A stretch of 64,000 bases of DNA from SG8-30 sp963715485 (lineage in GTDB: Bacteria > Pseudomonadota > Gammaproteobacteria > Steroidobacterales > Steroidobacteraceae), in the NCBI GenBank assembly GCA_963715485.1, contig OY970244.1:1860001-1924000 (forward strand). Reading direction: 5' to 3'. This document shows, in pieces, positions 27,295 through 35,115 of the stretch. Every line of letters begins with the position of its first letter. The first letter of the stretch is position 1. Below the pieces are notes generated by a model. It worked only from the letters and a program-made list of their open reading frames with translations. It was not told the DNA's origin and did not search any database. The position numbers and the translations under genes were made by a program.

Positions 27295-28384
27295 TTCCCG
27301 GCGGAGTGCTGGCCTGGCGGCGGCGCTGGTGGTGATGGAGCTGTTTACGGCTGGCGCGCGGAGCGAAGAGGTCAGCCGGGAGCCCACAACTGATGATGTG
27401 ACCCCGGCCCGAGTAGAGTCCGATCCAAAGGATCCCTGCCGGGGCCAGGAGCGCGATGACGCGGCCCGCCTTGATCGCTTTCAGCAAGGCGTATTCGCCG
27501 GTGTCTGCACGAGTTCGCGCTGGTTCGATAGCCTGTTCGGCGAGGGGCAGATCGATGCGGAGACCTACGACAAGACATTTGGACGCGTAGGTGTCGGGCT
27601 GGCTTGGGACAAGCTCGACGAGCTGAGCCTGGATGGGCACTTTCGTGCCAGCATTCACTTGCCGGTCTTGGGCAATCGATTCAACGCCGTCATCGGTCGC
27701 GAAACCGAGGACGTCTATCTGGACGATACCTTCGACGACGTCGGTTTCCTGCCGGGGTCGTTCTCCGACGACAAGGAAGCCGATTGGTACGCGGGGCTCA
27801 ATTACAACGCAGTGGAGGGCGCCAACAGTCGCTTTAACGTGGGCGCGGGGGTGCAGATCAAGTCGCCACTCAACCCCTTCGTCAAGGCCCGCTACCGTTA
27901 CTACATACACGCGGCTGACAATGTCCTGCTGACTTCCCGGTCCACCGTCTTCTGGGAAAACGAGGACGGCTTGGGCGTGACACTGGCACTCGACACCGAC
28001 TGGTCGATCAGGGAGGGCCAGCTGCTGCGCTGGTCCAACACCCTGACCCGCTCAGAGGCAACCGAGGGCGTCCGCTGGAGGAGCAGGCTGGCCTTTTACC
28101 AGGCACTTTCGCAATTGAGTGCCATGCGTTACGAGGCGACGGTCAGGGGCGAGACTGACGGTATCGAGCCGAACCTGCGCGAGCTAAAGGTGACCTACCG
28201 TCGGTCCATGTGGCGTGACTGGTTCTTTCTGGAGACCTACGGCGGAGTATTCTGGGCGGACAACGAAAAGCCAGCGCGTGTTTGCGACGCTTGCGCGATG
28301 GTCGGTATCGGCCTCGAGCTGATGTTCGGCGAGCGCTATTCCGGCACCAGTCCGCAAGCCACCGTCTCCGGGGATCAGCCCTGA
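27287..28384 (+). CDS. Hypothetical outer-membrane-type protein
   Basis: 365 residues; no named family recognised with confidence. It has an N-terminal signal-like stretch (AGLAAALVVMELFTAGARS), a charged linker, then repeated amphipathic beta-strand-like segments rich in aromatic residues, for example GRVGVGLAWDKLDELSLDGHF, ADWYAGLNYNAVEGANSRFN, PFVKARYRYYIH, LGVTLALDTDWS and WRSRLAFYQAL. This pattern suggests an outer-membrane beta-barrel. Two Cys pairs (DPCRG, FAGVC; VCDAC) could form disulfides. Its ATG lies inside the end of the SIMPL gene, so both are likely made together. Confidence 0.75.
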   Translation: MTSSRRSAGLAAALVVMELFTAGARSEEVSREPTTDDVTPARVESDPKDPCRGQERDDAARLDRFQQGVFAGVCTSSRWFDSLFGEGQIDAETYDKTFGRVGVGLAWDKLDELSLDGHFRASIHLPVLGNRFNAVIGRETEDVYLDDTFDDVGFLPGSFSDDKEADWYAGLNYNAVEGANSRFNVGAGVQIKSPLNPFVKARYRYYIHAADNVLLTSRSTVFWENEDGLGVTLALDTDWSIREGQLLRWSNTLTRSEATEGVRWRSRLAFYQALSQLSAMRYEATVRGETDGIEPNLRELKVTYRRSMWRDWFFLETYGGVFWADNEKPARVCDACAMVGIGLELMFGERYSGTSPQATVSGDQP

Positions 28385-28468
28385 AGCAGGCGACCTTCCA
28401 GTCGACTGCCCTTGCCTGGTTGATATTCCCGCCGCTCGGGCCATGAGACTGACGCGTTCGCGGCGCAA

Positions 28469-28499
28469 CGTCACAGGGGCCCAGTGGGCCCCTGTGACG
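28469..28499. repeat. 31-bp perfect palindrome (15-bp arms, 1-base centre)
   Basis: Arms begin CGTCACAGGGGCCCA and end TGGGCCCCTGTGACG around a single G at 28484. It lies just downstream (in the tmRNA direction) of the 18-bp copy of the tmRNA 3' end, at the same relative place that the true ssrA terminator occupies after the real tmRNA end. It has no U-tract, so it may be a fossil terminator or a protein site. Confidence 0.7.
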
Positions 28500-28504
28500 G
28501 TTGT

Positions 28505-28522
28505 TGGTGGAGGCGGCGGGAA
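28505..28522 (-). repeat. Exact 18-bp copy of the tmRNA 3' end
   Basis: These 18 bases are identical to 28697-28714, the terminal part of ssrA including the encoded CCA. The distance between copies is 192 bases. A repeated tRNA or tmRNA 3' end is the classic footprint of tyrosine-recombinase att sites, but no integrase lies between or near the copies. The 133 bases between (28523-28655) hold only small hairpins, such as GAACCCGC-TAC-GCGGGTTC at 28620-28638. Confidence 0.75.
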
Positions 28523-28655
28523 GTGCTCACGCTGCTGACGCAGCGTTCGTCCCTCGCGAGGCTCGGGATCCGCGTCGCTGCGCGCTCCGCGGTCCTGCGC
28601 GCGCCAGAGGCGCACTGGTGAACCCGCTACGCGGGTTCCATTCCCGCGAACGCAT

Positions 28656-28690
28656 GAAAAAGCCACGGGAGTCCAATGGACCCCCGTGGC
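28656..28690 (-). terminator. Rho-independent terminator of ssrA
   Basis: On the minus strand a GC-rich stem (GCCACGGG pairing with CCCGTGGC, inner GTCC/GGAC pairs, loop ATT) is followed by TTTTT. It starts 6 bases after the tmRNA CCA end. Confidence 0.85.
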
Positions 28691-28696
28691 CGGTGA

Positions 28697-29051
28697 TGGT
28701 GGAGGCGGCGGGAATTGAACCCGCGTCCGCAAGCCCTACGCTACAGGATCTACGTGCGTATCCAGCCTATTGATCTCGCCTCATGCTACCCGGCGGGCGG
28801 GGAAAACATGGAGCCAGCTCAGGAGCGTTTTAGCGGAATCGGCCCTCAGCACACCGAAACCGCGATCCTGTGAGCGCGTCCCCCGATTTGACCGCACAGG
28901 CACGAGTCAGTCGGAGGTTAGGCGGGATTAAGCCGCCAGAGCGTAGTTGTCTTCGTTCGCAACTAAGTTGTTTGCAAGCTGATTAACGAGGAGGCCTGCA
29001 CCTCGGCACGCACCTGGAGTTTCGCGACCCACGTCGAAACCGGTCGCCCCC
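28697..29051 (-). ncRNA. ssrA: Transfer-messenger RNA (tmRNA)
   Basis: 355-nt tmRNA that rescues stalled ribosomes with SmpB and tags the nascent chain for degradation. The 5' end GGGGGCGACCGGTTTCGACG pairs with the 3' end through a tRNA-Ala-like acceptor (one G-U pair), with a T-arm GGGTTCAATTCCC and encoded CCA. The tag frame starts at the resume codon GCG about 90 nt from the 5' end and reads ANEDNYALAA followed by TAA, preceded by the usual TTAGTT context. It lies 70 bases downstream of yheS in the same direction and has its own terminator. Confidence 0.97.
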
Positions 29052-29121
29052 ATGTACGGATCCAGTCTACTCCCCTTATGGGGTCTGGTACCAACAAATC
29101 AATGGACCGATGCCGACCGCG

Positions 29122-31018
29122 TCACGGTTCCCCGATCTCCTCCAATTCGATCTGCACTGCCAGCCAGCGTTCCTCAGCCGCATCGAGCTCGATTGCCAGG
29201 TGAGCCTGTCGGGTATTCAGGTCGCGAATGCGGTCGGCCTGTCCGCCCTGGTACAGCGCCGGGTCAGCCAGTTCGGATTCAACGGCTCGCCGTTCGCGCC
29301 GCAATACTTCCATGCGCTCCTCGAGCTTGGCGGACTCCTTCACCAGCGGTCGGCGGTGTGCGAGCCGCGCCTGGCGATCGCTCGCCGCAGCGGCGCGGGC
29401 CAGCAGGCGTTCCTGTTTTACTGACGGTCCGTCGCCCGCACTGGCCGTGCGCCGTGCCGCCAGCCAGGCAAGGTAGTCGTCGATGTCGCCATCAAAGTTG
29501 ACAGCGTCGCCGTCGGCCACCAGCAGCAGTTCGTCGCAAACAGTCTTGAGCAACGCTCTGTCGTGCGAGACCAGCACCAGGCTGCCGCTGAACCCGGCGA
29601 GTGCGCGGGTCAGCGCATGGCGCATCTCGAGGTCGAGATGGTTGGTCGGCTCGTCGAGCAGTAGCAGGTTTGGCCTGTGTCGGACCAGCAGGGCCAGCAC
29701 CAGGCGTGATTTCTCCCCGCCTGAGAATCGCTCGACGGGAGCGTCGGCCATGTCACCGCGGAAATCGAAGCCGCCGAGGTAATCACGCAGTTCCTGCTCG
29801 CGCACGCGACGATCGAGTTCTGCCATGTGCTGGAGCGGGGACTGCGCCGGGTGTAGTTGTTCCAGCTGGTGTTGTGCGAAGTAACCGATCTCGAGCCCGT
29901 GGCCCGCGAATCTTCGCCCCGAAGTCGGCTCCAGCTCGCCCGCCAGTAGTTTGATCAACGTGGACTTGCCAGCGCCGTTGGGGCCGAGCAGCCCGATGCG
30001 GGCGCCGGGGCGGACCTGCAGGTCAACGCGTGTGAGCACCTTGCGGTCGCCGTACTGTGCCGAGACATCCTCGAGCGACAGCATGGGGTCCGGCGAACGC
30101 GCCGGCTCCGCAAACTCGAAATCAAATGGGGCGTCCACGTGGGCGGCGGCGATCCGTTCCATCCGCGCCAGCGCCTTGACTCGGCTCTGCGCCTGGCGCG
30201 CCTTGGTGGCCTTGGCCTTGAAGCGCTCGATGAAGCGCGTCATGTGGGCGATCTCGCGCTGTTGCTTGACGAACATCGCCTGCTGCACGGCCAGCTGGGC
30301 TGCGCGTTGCTCCTCGAAGGCACTGTAATTCCCCGAGTACAGCTTCAGCGTCCTGTCGGCGATGTGCGTGATGTGCGTCACGCAGCCATCGAGGAACTCG
30401 CGATCATGGGAGATGATGATCAACGTGCCCGGATAGCCGGCGAGCCAGCGCTCCAGCCAGACGATAGCGTCCAGGTCGAGGTGGTTGGTCGGCTCGTCAA
30501 GCAATGTAAGCTCGGCGCGTGCCACGAGCGCTCGAGCCAGGTTTAGCCGCATGCGCCAGCCGCCTGAAAATTCTGCAACCGGCGCGGTCGAGGTCGTCGC
30601 TGACAAAGCCCAGACCTGCGAGCAGCGCGGCGGCGCGCGCACGGGCCGAGTATCCGCCGATTGCCTCGAGCTCGGAATGCAGCTCGCTGATCCGCTCACC
30701 CTCGTGTGCCGTCTGGGCGGCGGAAAGGCCGTGCTCGATCCTCCGCAACTGTTCGTCGCCGTCTAGCACGTATTCGATGGCGGCCTGCGGCAGGGCAGGG
30801 GTCTCCTGCAAAACCGTCGCAATACGCCAGCCTGCAGGCACCTCGCACACGCCGAGTTCGGGTTGCAACTCGCCGCGAAGCATCGCGAGCAGGCTCGACT
30901 TGCCACTGCCGTTGGCGCCGATCAGGCCGATGCGCCAGCCGTCGTGGATCTGGAGGTCGACGCCCTCGACGAGGGGGCGGCTGCCGCGGGCCAGCGTGAT
31001 GTCGCGTAGTTGGATCAT
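29122..31018 (-). CDS. yheS: ABC-F ATPase YheS, interrupted by a one-base frameshift
   Basis: ABC-F family ribosome-associated ATPase with two ATP-binding cassettes and no membrane domain. The N-terminal part (31018 down to about 30584) has Walker A GLIGANGSGKSSLLAML and ETPALPQAAIEYVLDGD; the rest (about 30582 to 29122) has SGGWRMRLNLARAL, LLDEPTNHLDLDAIVWL, the second Walker A LGPNGAGKSTLIKLL, and SGGEKSRLVLALL. The two parts are in different frames: minus-strand GAC CGC, one extra G near 30583, then CCG GTT. Removing that G joins them as DR-PVAEFSGGW, matching YheS closely. No premature stop besides the shift, so a sequencing error or a very recent mutation is likely. Total about 630 residues when joined. 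Confidence 0.88.
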
Positions 31019-31041
31019 CTGAGGGAGTCAATCCGAAACCA

Positions 31042-31962
31042 TCAGGCGGATCCATCGGCCGATGGAGGCCCTTGTGCGATCCATTCTCGCAGGTGCTCCA
31101 GAAAAAGTCGCAATCGCAACGGCATGCGGCGCGAGGCGTAGACGGCGTAGATCGGCGCGTCCGGACCATTCCAGCCCTGCAGGACTGGCTTCAACACACC
31201 CTCGGCGGCCTGTTCGCCGACCTTCGGCTCGGGCAGCAGGGCGATGCCGGCACCGGCAGCGGCAAGGCCGATCAATGCGGTCATGTCGTTGATCTCGACG
31301 TTGCCGTGCGGCGTCACCTCTACTGTCTCGCGGCCGTGGGTCAGCTTCCACACGCGGTCGCTGCTGCGGCCGCTGATGACGAGCGCGTTGACCGATCCGA
31401 GGTCGCGCGGATGCCGAATCGGCGGCAGCGCGGCGAGGTAGGAGGGGCTGGCAAACAACGCCGTCGGCATATGTGCGAGGCGTCGCACGATCAGTGAGCC
31501 ATCATCTGGCCGGGCCGCGCGAATGGCGAGGTCGAAACCTTCGTCTACCAGGCTGACTACCCGGGATGAAAGATCGAGCTCCAGCCGAATGTCCGGATGC
31601 CGCGAAGCGAACCTGGCCAGCGGGGTAGCCAGCCAATAACGGGCGAGGTCGGCAGGCATGGTGACCCGAAGCCTGCCCCGAGGCGTGCCGGATTCCTCGG
31701 CCAGGCACTCGAGCGCCTCGGCCAGCCCATGTAGCGGTACCTCGGCACGTTCCAGCAGCAGCGCGCCAGCATCTGTCGGCTCGACCCGGCGCGTGCTTCG
31801 CCGCAGCAGTTGCGCGTCGAGTTGCCGTTCCAGGTTCGCCACCCGGCGACTGACTGTAGCCAGGGGAATCCCCAGTTCCTCCGAGACGCGGGTAAAGCTG
31901 CGCTCGCGTGCAACCGCGCAGAACAGGCGCAGGTCGTCCAGGTTTGCGTTTCTGGGATCCAT
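31042..31962 (-). CDS. LysR family transcriptional regulator
   Basis: DNA-binding regulator with an N-terminal winged helix-turn-helix (DLRLFCAVARERSFTRVSEE, LGIPLATVSRRVANLERQLD) and a C-terminal periplasmic-binding-like effector domain (RGRLRVTMPADLARYWLAT, PDIRLELDLSSRVVSLVDEGFD, AAGAGIALLPEP). 306 residues, typical. It is divergent from the pirin gene over an AT-rich 112-base spacer, the usual LysR arrangement, so it probably controls that gene and itself. Effector unknown. Confidence 0.93.
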   Translation of the reverse strand: MDPRNANLDDLRLFCAVARERSFTRVSEELGIPLATVSRRVANLERQLDAQLLRRSTRRVEPTDAGALLLERAEVPLHGLAEALECLAEESGTPRGRLRVTMPADLARYWLATPLARFASRHPDIRLELDLSSRVVSLVDEGFDLAIRAARPDDGSLIVRRLAHMPTALFASPSYLAALPPIRHPRDLGSVNALVISGRSSDRVWKLTHGRETVEVTPHGNVEINDMTALIGLAAAGAGIALLPEPKVGEQAAEGVLKPVLQGWNGPDAPIYAVYASRRMPLRLRLFLEHLREWIAQGPPSADGSA

Positions 31963-32074
31963 GGACCGGCAGATTATATCAATAATAAAATAGATAGTCC
32001 CATTGAGCCCATTTATATTCTAAAAAAGAGGCAATAGAGTGTCAGCAGGCCGTTGAACAGGAAAGGAGCTGGAC
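31963..32074. promoter_or_regulatory. AT-rich divergent promoter region (LysR / pirin)
   Basis: The spacer is markedly AT-rich compared with the surrounding DNA. A dyad TATC-N12-GATA lies at 31977-31996, a plausible LysR-type site, and ATTTATATTCTAAAAAAGAG around 32010-32030 could hold promoter elements. The pirin start is preceded by AGGAAAGGAG. The exact -10/-35 boxes are not clear. Confidence 0.35.
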
Positions 32075-32773
32075 ATGCTGACACTGCGCAAGGCGGGGGA
32101 GCGGGGTCACGCCAACCACGGCTGGCTCGACTCTTACCACAGTTTCTCCTTCGCGGATTACCACGACCCCTCGCACATGGGGTTCGGTCCGCTCCGGGTG
32201 ATCAACGAGGATCGCGTGGCGTCGGGACAGGGCTTCGGCACGCACGGACACCGCGACATGGAGATCATCAGCTACGTGCTGGAAGGTTCGCTCGAGCACA
32301 AGGACAGCATGGGTAACGGGTCGGTGATGACCTACGGGGACGTGCAGCGAATGAGCGCGGGCAGTGGCGTTCTACACTCCGAGTACAACCCATCGCGCGA
32401 TGCGGGTGTTCACTTCCTGCAGATCTGGATCGAGCCCAGCGTGCGCGGCATTGCGCCTGGCTATGAACAGACCCGCTTCGACCCGGCGGACAAGCGCGGC
32501 CGTTTGCGGCTGGTGGCTTCGCCCGATGGTGCCGATGGCTCCGTGACCATTCATCAGGATGCTCGGCTGTACGCCGGGCTGTTCGACGGCGAGGAATCCG
32601 CACTGTTGCCGATCGATCCTGGGCGTCGCGCCTATGTGCACGTGGCACGCGGTTCGGTCACGGTCAACGGCGAGCCATTGGCGGCGGGTGATGCGTTACG
32701 CATCGAGGACGAGCGCGAGGTTCACATCAACGGTGGCCATGCAGCCGAGGTGCTGGTATTCGACCTGCCCTGA
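32075..32773 (+). CDS. Pirin family protein (YhhW/quercetinase-like bicupin)
   Basis: Bicupin of the pirin family; the E. coli homologue YhhW has quercetin 2,3-dioxygenase activity in vitro. The pirin signature is visible: ANHGWLDSYHSFSFADYHD, MGFGPLRVINEDRV, and the metal ligands HGHRDMEIISYVLEGSLEHKD with GVLHSEYNPS. A second cupin half ends in GDALRIEDEREV. 232 residues. Strong ribosome site GGAG upstream. Likely target of the divergent LysR regulator. Confidence 0.93.
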   Translation: MLTLRKAGERGHANHGWLDSYHSFSFADYHDPSHMGFGPLRVINEDRVASGQGFGTHGHRDMEIISYVLEGSLEHKDSMGNGSVMTYGDVQRMSAGSGVLHSEYNPSRDAGVHFLQIWIEPSVRGIAPGYEQTRFDPADKRGRLRLVASPDGADGSVTIHQDARLYAGLFDGEESALLPIDPGRRAYVHVARGSVTVNGEPLAAGDALRIEDEREVHINGGHAAEVLVFDLP

Positions 32774-32827
32774 AAATCTTGGAGATCGGCTGGCGAGACC
32801 CGCTGGCGACGGGCGCCGCTCGCGGCG

Positions 32828-33298
32828 TTACCGTCTCTGCTTGAGCAGGCGTCCCTTCTCGCGCTGCCAGTCTCGATCGCGCGAGTCGGTGCGCTTGTCG
32901 TGCTGCTTCTTGCCGCGTGCGAGCCCGATCTCGAGCTTCGCTTTGCCGTTCTTCCAGTACATGGCGAGCGGCACGATGGTGTGGCCCTTGCGGTCGACCG
33001 CGCCGACAAGGCTATCGATCTGGCGCCGATGCAGCAGCAATTTACGCAAGCGCGTGGGATCCGCGACGACATGGGTCGAGGTGGTCGACAGCGGCGAAAT
33101 GTGCGCGCCGAACAGGTAGGCCTCGCCTTCCTTGAGCAGGATATAGCCTTCCTTGAGCTGCAGCCGTCCCGCCCGCAGCGCCTTGACTTCCCAGCCTTGC
33201 AGCGCAACGCCTGCCTCGAGGCGCTCGTCGATAAAGTAGTCGTGCCGGGCCTTCTTGTTGAGCGCAATCGTCCCGGGTCTTGTCTTGTCTTCAGCCAT
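32828..33298 (-). CDS. smpB: SsrA-binding protein SmpB
   Basis: Partner of tmRNA in trans-translation; binds its tRNA-like domain and enters the ribosomal A site. Motifs are ALNKKARHDYFIDERLEAG, LQGWEVKALRAGRLQLKEGYILL, and HISPLSTTSTHVVADPTRLRKLLL. A basic disordered C-terminal tail (RGKKQHDKRTDSRDRDWQREKGRLLKQRR region) reads the mRNA channel. 156 residues. Divergent from ratA. Confidence 0.97.
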   Translation of the reverse strand: MAEDKTRPGTIALNKKARHDYFIDERLEAGVALQGWEVKALRAGRLQLKEGYILLKEGEAYLFGAHISPLSTTSTHVVADPTRLRKLLLHRRQIDSLVGAVDRKGHTIVPLAMYWKNGKAKLEIGLARGKKQHDKRTDSRDRDWQREKGRLLKQRR

Positions 33299-33395
33299 GC
33301 CGCGCTATCCTCGTCAGGGCGCCATTGTATAGGGTGTGGCAGTTTGTCGGTTCCTGGCGGATGGCCGACAATCCGGCCATGAGCGGAGACCTGAT

Positions 33396-33827
33396 TTGCG
33401 TGAAGTGAAGCGAACTGCGATCGTCCCTTATACCGCACCGCAGATGTTCGATCTGGTCGCGGATGTCGAGCGTTACCCTGAATTCCTGCCATGGTGCGCT
33501 GGCGCTGAGGTATTGGCGCGCGACGCCGAGACCGTGACGGCACGCCTCGCGCTGGCGCGCGGCCGTGTCAGCGCGACCTTCACTACACGCAACCGGCTCG
33601 TCGCCAGCGAGTACCTGGAGATGCAACTGTTGGAGGGTCCGTTCAACGCCCTGGAAGGACGCTGGGATTTCCGGGCAATCGGCGAGGAAGGCAGCAGGGT
33701 GGAGCTGAGCATGTCGTTCGAAACACGGGGTTCCCTGACCGGCCTGGTGCTCGGGCCAATCTTCGAGGGAATCTGTAACCAGCTGGTTGACGCGTTCGGC
33801 CGGCGCGCTCGGCAGGTCTATGGCTGA
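33396..33827 (+). CDS. ratA: RatA/COQ10-type START domain protein
   Basis: Lipid-binding START-like protein of the coenzyme Q10-binding COQ10 group, named RatA in E. coli, where it was described as blocking 70S assembly. The ubiquinone-carrier-like role is also established for family members. Motifs are IVPYTAPQMFDLVADVERYPEFLPWC and the closing GLVLGPIFEGICNQLVDAFGRRA. About 143 residues. I prefer the TTG at 33396, with GGAG 7 bases upstream (33385-33388); GTG at 33405 is the alternative. It overlaps rnfH by 8 bases. Confidence 0.9.
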   Translation: MREVKRTAIVPYTAPQMFDLVADVERYPEFLPWCAGAEVLARDAETVTARLALARGRVSATFTTRNRLVASEYLEMQLLEGPFNALEGRWDFRAIGEEGSRVELSMSFETRGSLTGLVLGPIFEGICNQLVDAFGRRARQVYG

Positions 33828-34137
33828 CGTGCGGTCCTTGGTGGTTACGGTAGTGCTCGCCGAGGCGGTCTCGCAGCGCATCGTCTCGTTGACGGTCCCG
33901 GAGGGAGCCACGGTCTGGCAAGTGGTCCTGCTTTCGCGACTGCTCGGGGATCGGGAGGATCTCGAGCTATCGCGGCTGGGGGTGGCCGTCTACGGGCGAC
34001 TGGTTGATCGGAATCGAGCGGTTGAGCATGGTGACCGGGTCGAGATCCTGAGACCTCTGCTGCAGGATCCGAAAGTTCGCCGTCGCCGGCTCGCAAGGGA
34101 CGGCGCCGCGACGGGACGTGCTGCCCGGAAACCTTAG
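33820..34137 (+). CDS. rnfH: RnfH/RatB family protein
   Basis: Small ubiquitin-fold protein of the RnfH family, almost always next to ratA; function poorly defined. Motifs are VVLAEAVSQRIVSLTVPEGATVW, LGVAVYGRLVDRNRAVEHGDRVEILRPLLQDPK (the typical end), and RRRRL. 105 residues. Starts inside the ratA stop region and has a basic disordered tail. Confidence 0.9.
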   Translation: MADVRSLVVTVVLAEAVSQRIVSLTVPEGATVWQVVLLSRLLGDREDLELSRLGVAVYGRLVDRNRAVEHGDRVEILRPLLQDPKVRRRRLARDGAATGRAARKP

Positions 34138-34241
34138 CCGCTGGCCCGTGCTACCACCGTGGCGGCCACGTCGCGAAGTGAGCGAAAAGTCGTACCGGAC
34201 CAATCAAACAGACGTCGGACCCAGGCCCCAGCTTGCTGTGC

Positions 34242-34598
34242 TCAGCTTGCCTGGGCCGCCTTGGGTGGCGGTTCGGGAAGCTCCGGCCGGTCGATCTTGG
34301 TGACCACGTCGCCATCGAACCAGACGATCACGTGGAAGCGGCGGGTATCGCCGGTCTTGCCGCGGCGAAAGTAATAGATGTAGTCCCAACGTTGCTGCGT
34401 GAAGGGATCGGCCACCATTGGCGTGCCGAGCAGGAAGCGTACCTGGCTGCGGGTCATGCCGGTCTCCACCGCCTCGACCTGGTCACGGTCGAGCAGGTTC
34501 CCCTGCTGCGTATCGACCCGATAGACACACGCCGCAAGCAGGCAGGCCGCGGCGATTGCCGCGATCGCGGACAGGCGGTGGCTTCGTACTGGTCGCAT
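34242..34598 (-). CDS. bamE: Outer-membrane assembly lipoprotein BamE
   Basis: Lipoprotein of the BAM complex that folds outer-membrane proteins. The signal peptide ends in the lipobox LLAAC (mature Cys near residue 24). The conserved BamE stretch is QGNLLDRDQVEAVETGMTRSQVRFLLGTPMVADPF, then RWDYIYYF. 118 residues from the ATG at 34598. Divergent from fur, the conserved gammaproteobacterial neighbour pair. Convergent with rnfH; the 104 bases between (34138-34241) contain an imperfect stem (CCCAGGC/GCCTGGG) that may stop transcription. Confidence 0.94.
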   Translation of the reverse strand: MRPVRSHRLSAIAAIAAACLLAACVYRVDTQQGNLLDRDQVEAVETGMTRSQVRFLLGTPMVADPFTQQRWDYIYYFRRGKTGDTRRFHVIVWFDGDVVTKIDRPELPEPPPKAAQAS

Positions 34599-34629
34599 AT
34601 GAGCGGTTCCTGGAGGATAATGCGCGGAC

Positions 34630-35115
34630 ATGATAGCCGATGCTCCCACCGGAGCCGAATGGGCGAGCAAAGTGGACAGCGACGAAATCCGTAAGGCTGG
34701 CCTGAAGGTCACCCTGCCGAGGGTCAAGATCCTCGAGATCCTGGCCAGTGGCGGTGGCCGGCACATGTCCGCTGAGGACATTTATCGCCGCCTGATTGAC
34801 CAGGGTGAGGAGATCGGCCTGGCGACCGTGTACCGGGTGCTGACGCAGTTCGAGCAGGCCGACCTGGTGACGCGCCATCATTTCGAGGGCGGGACATCGG
34901 TCTTCGAACTGAACCAGGGCGAGCACCACGACCACATCGTCTGTGTGGACTGCGGCAAGGTCGAGGAGTTCATGGATTGCGGCATCGAGCAGTTGCAGCT
35001 CGACGTGGCCAGCAGGCTCGGATTCGACATTGCCGAGCACAACCTGATCCTCTACGGCCGTTGCCGGCGAAAGGACTGTCCCAACCGCAAGCCCCGGAGG
35101 GGGTCCGCGGGCTGA
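34630..35115 (+). CDS. fur: Ferric uptake regulator Fur
   Basis: Iron-responsive repressor that binds Fur boxes with Fe(II). Motifs are RKAGLKVTLPRVKILEIL (winged helix), MSAEDIYRRLIDQGEEIGLATVYRVL, HHDHIVCVDCGKVEEF with the metal-binding His/Cys, and CRRKDCPNRK near the end. 161 residues from the ATG at 34630, longer than the usual 148. A GTG at 34672 would give a more standard start. Convergent with recN. Confidence 0.96.
   Translation: MIADAPTGAEWASKVDSDEIRKAGLKVTLPRVKILEILASGGGRHMSAEDIYRRLIDQGEEIGLATVYRVLTQFEQADLVTRHHFEGGTSVFELNQGEHHDHIVCVDCGKVEEFMDCGIEQLQLDVASRLGFDIAEHNLILYGRCRRKDCPNRKPRRGSAG

Noticed and set aside
28184..28732. Minus-strand frame with an apparent internal protein repeat (FPPPPP...TG-HW-PV)
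   Set aside because: The repeat comes from the duplicated tmRNA 3' end plus hairpin in DNA, not from a protein-coding repeat; it also overlaps the tmRNA and the upstream gene.
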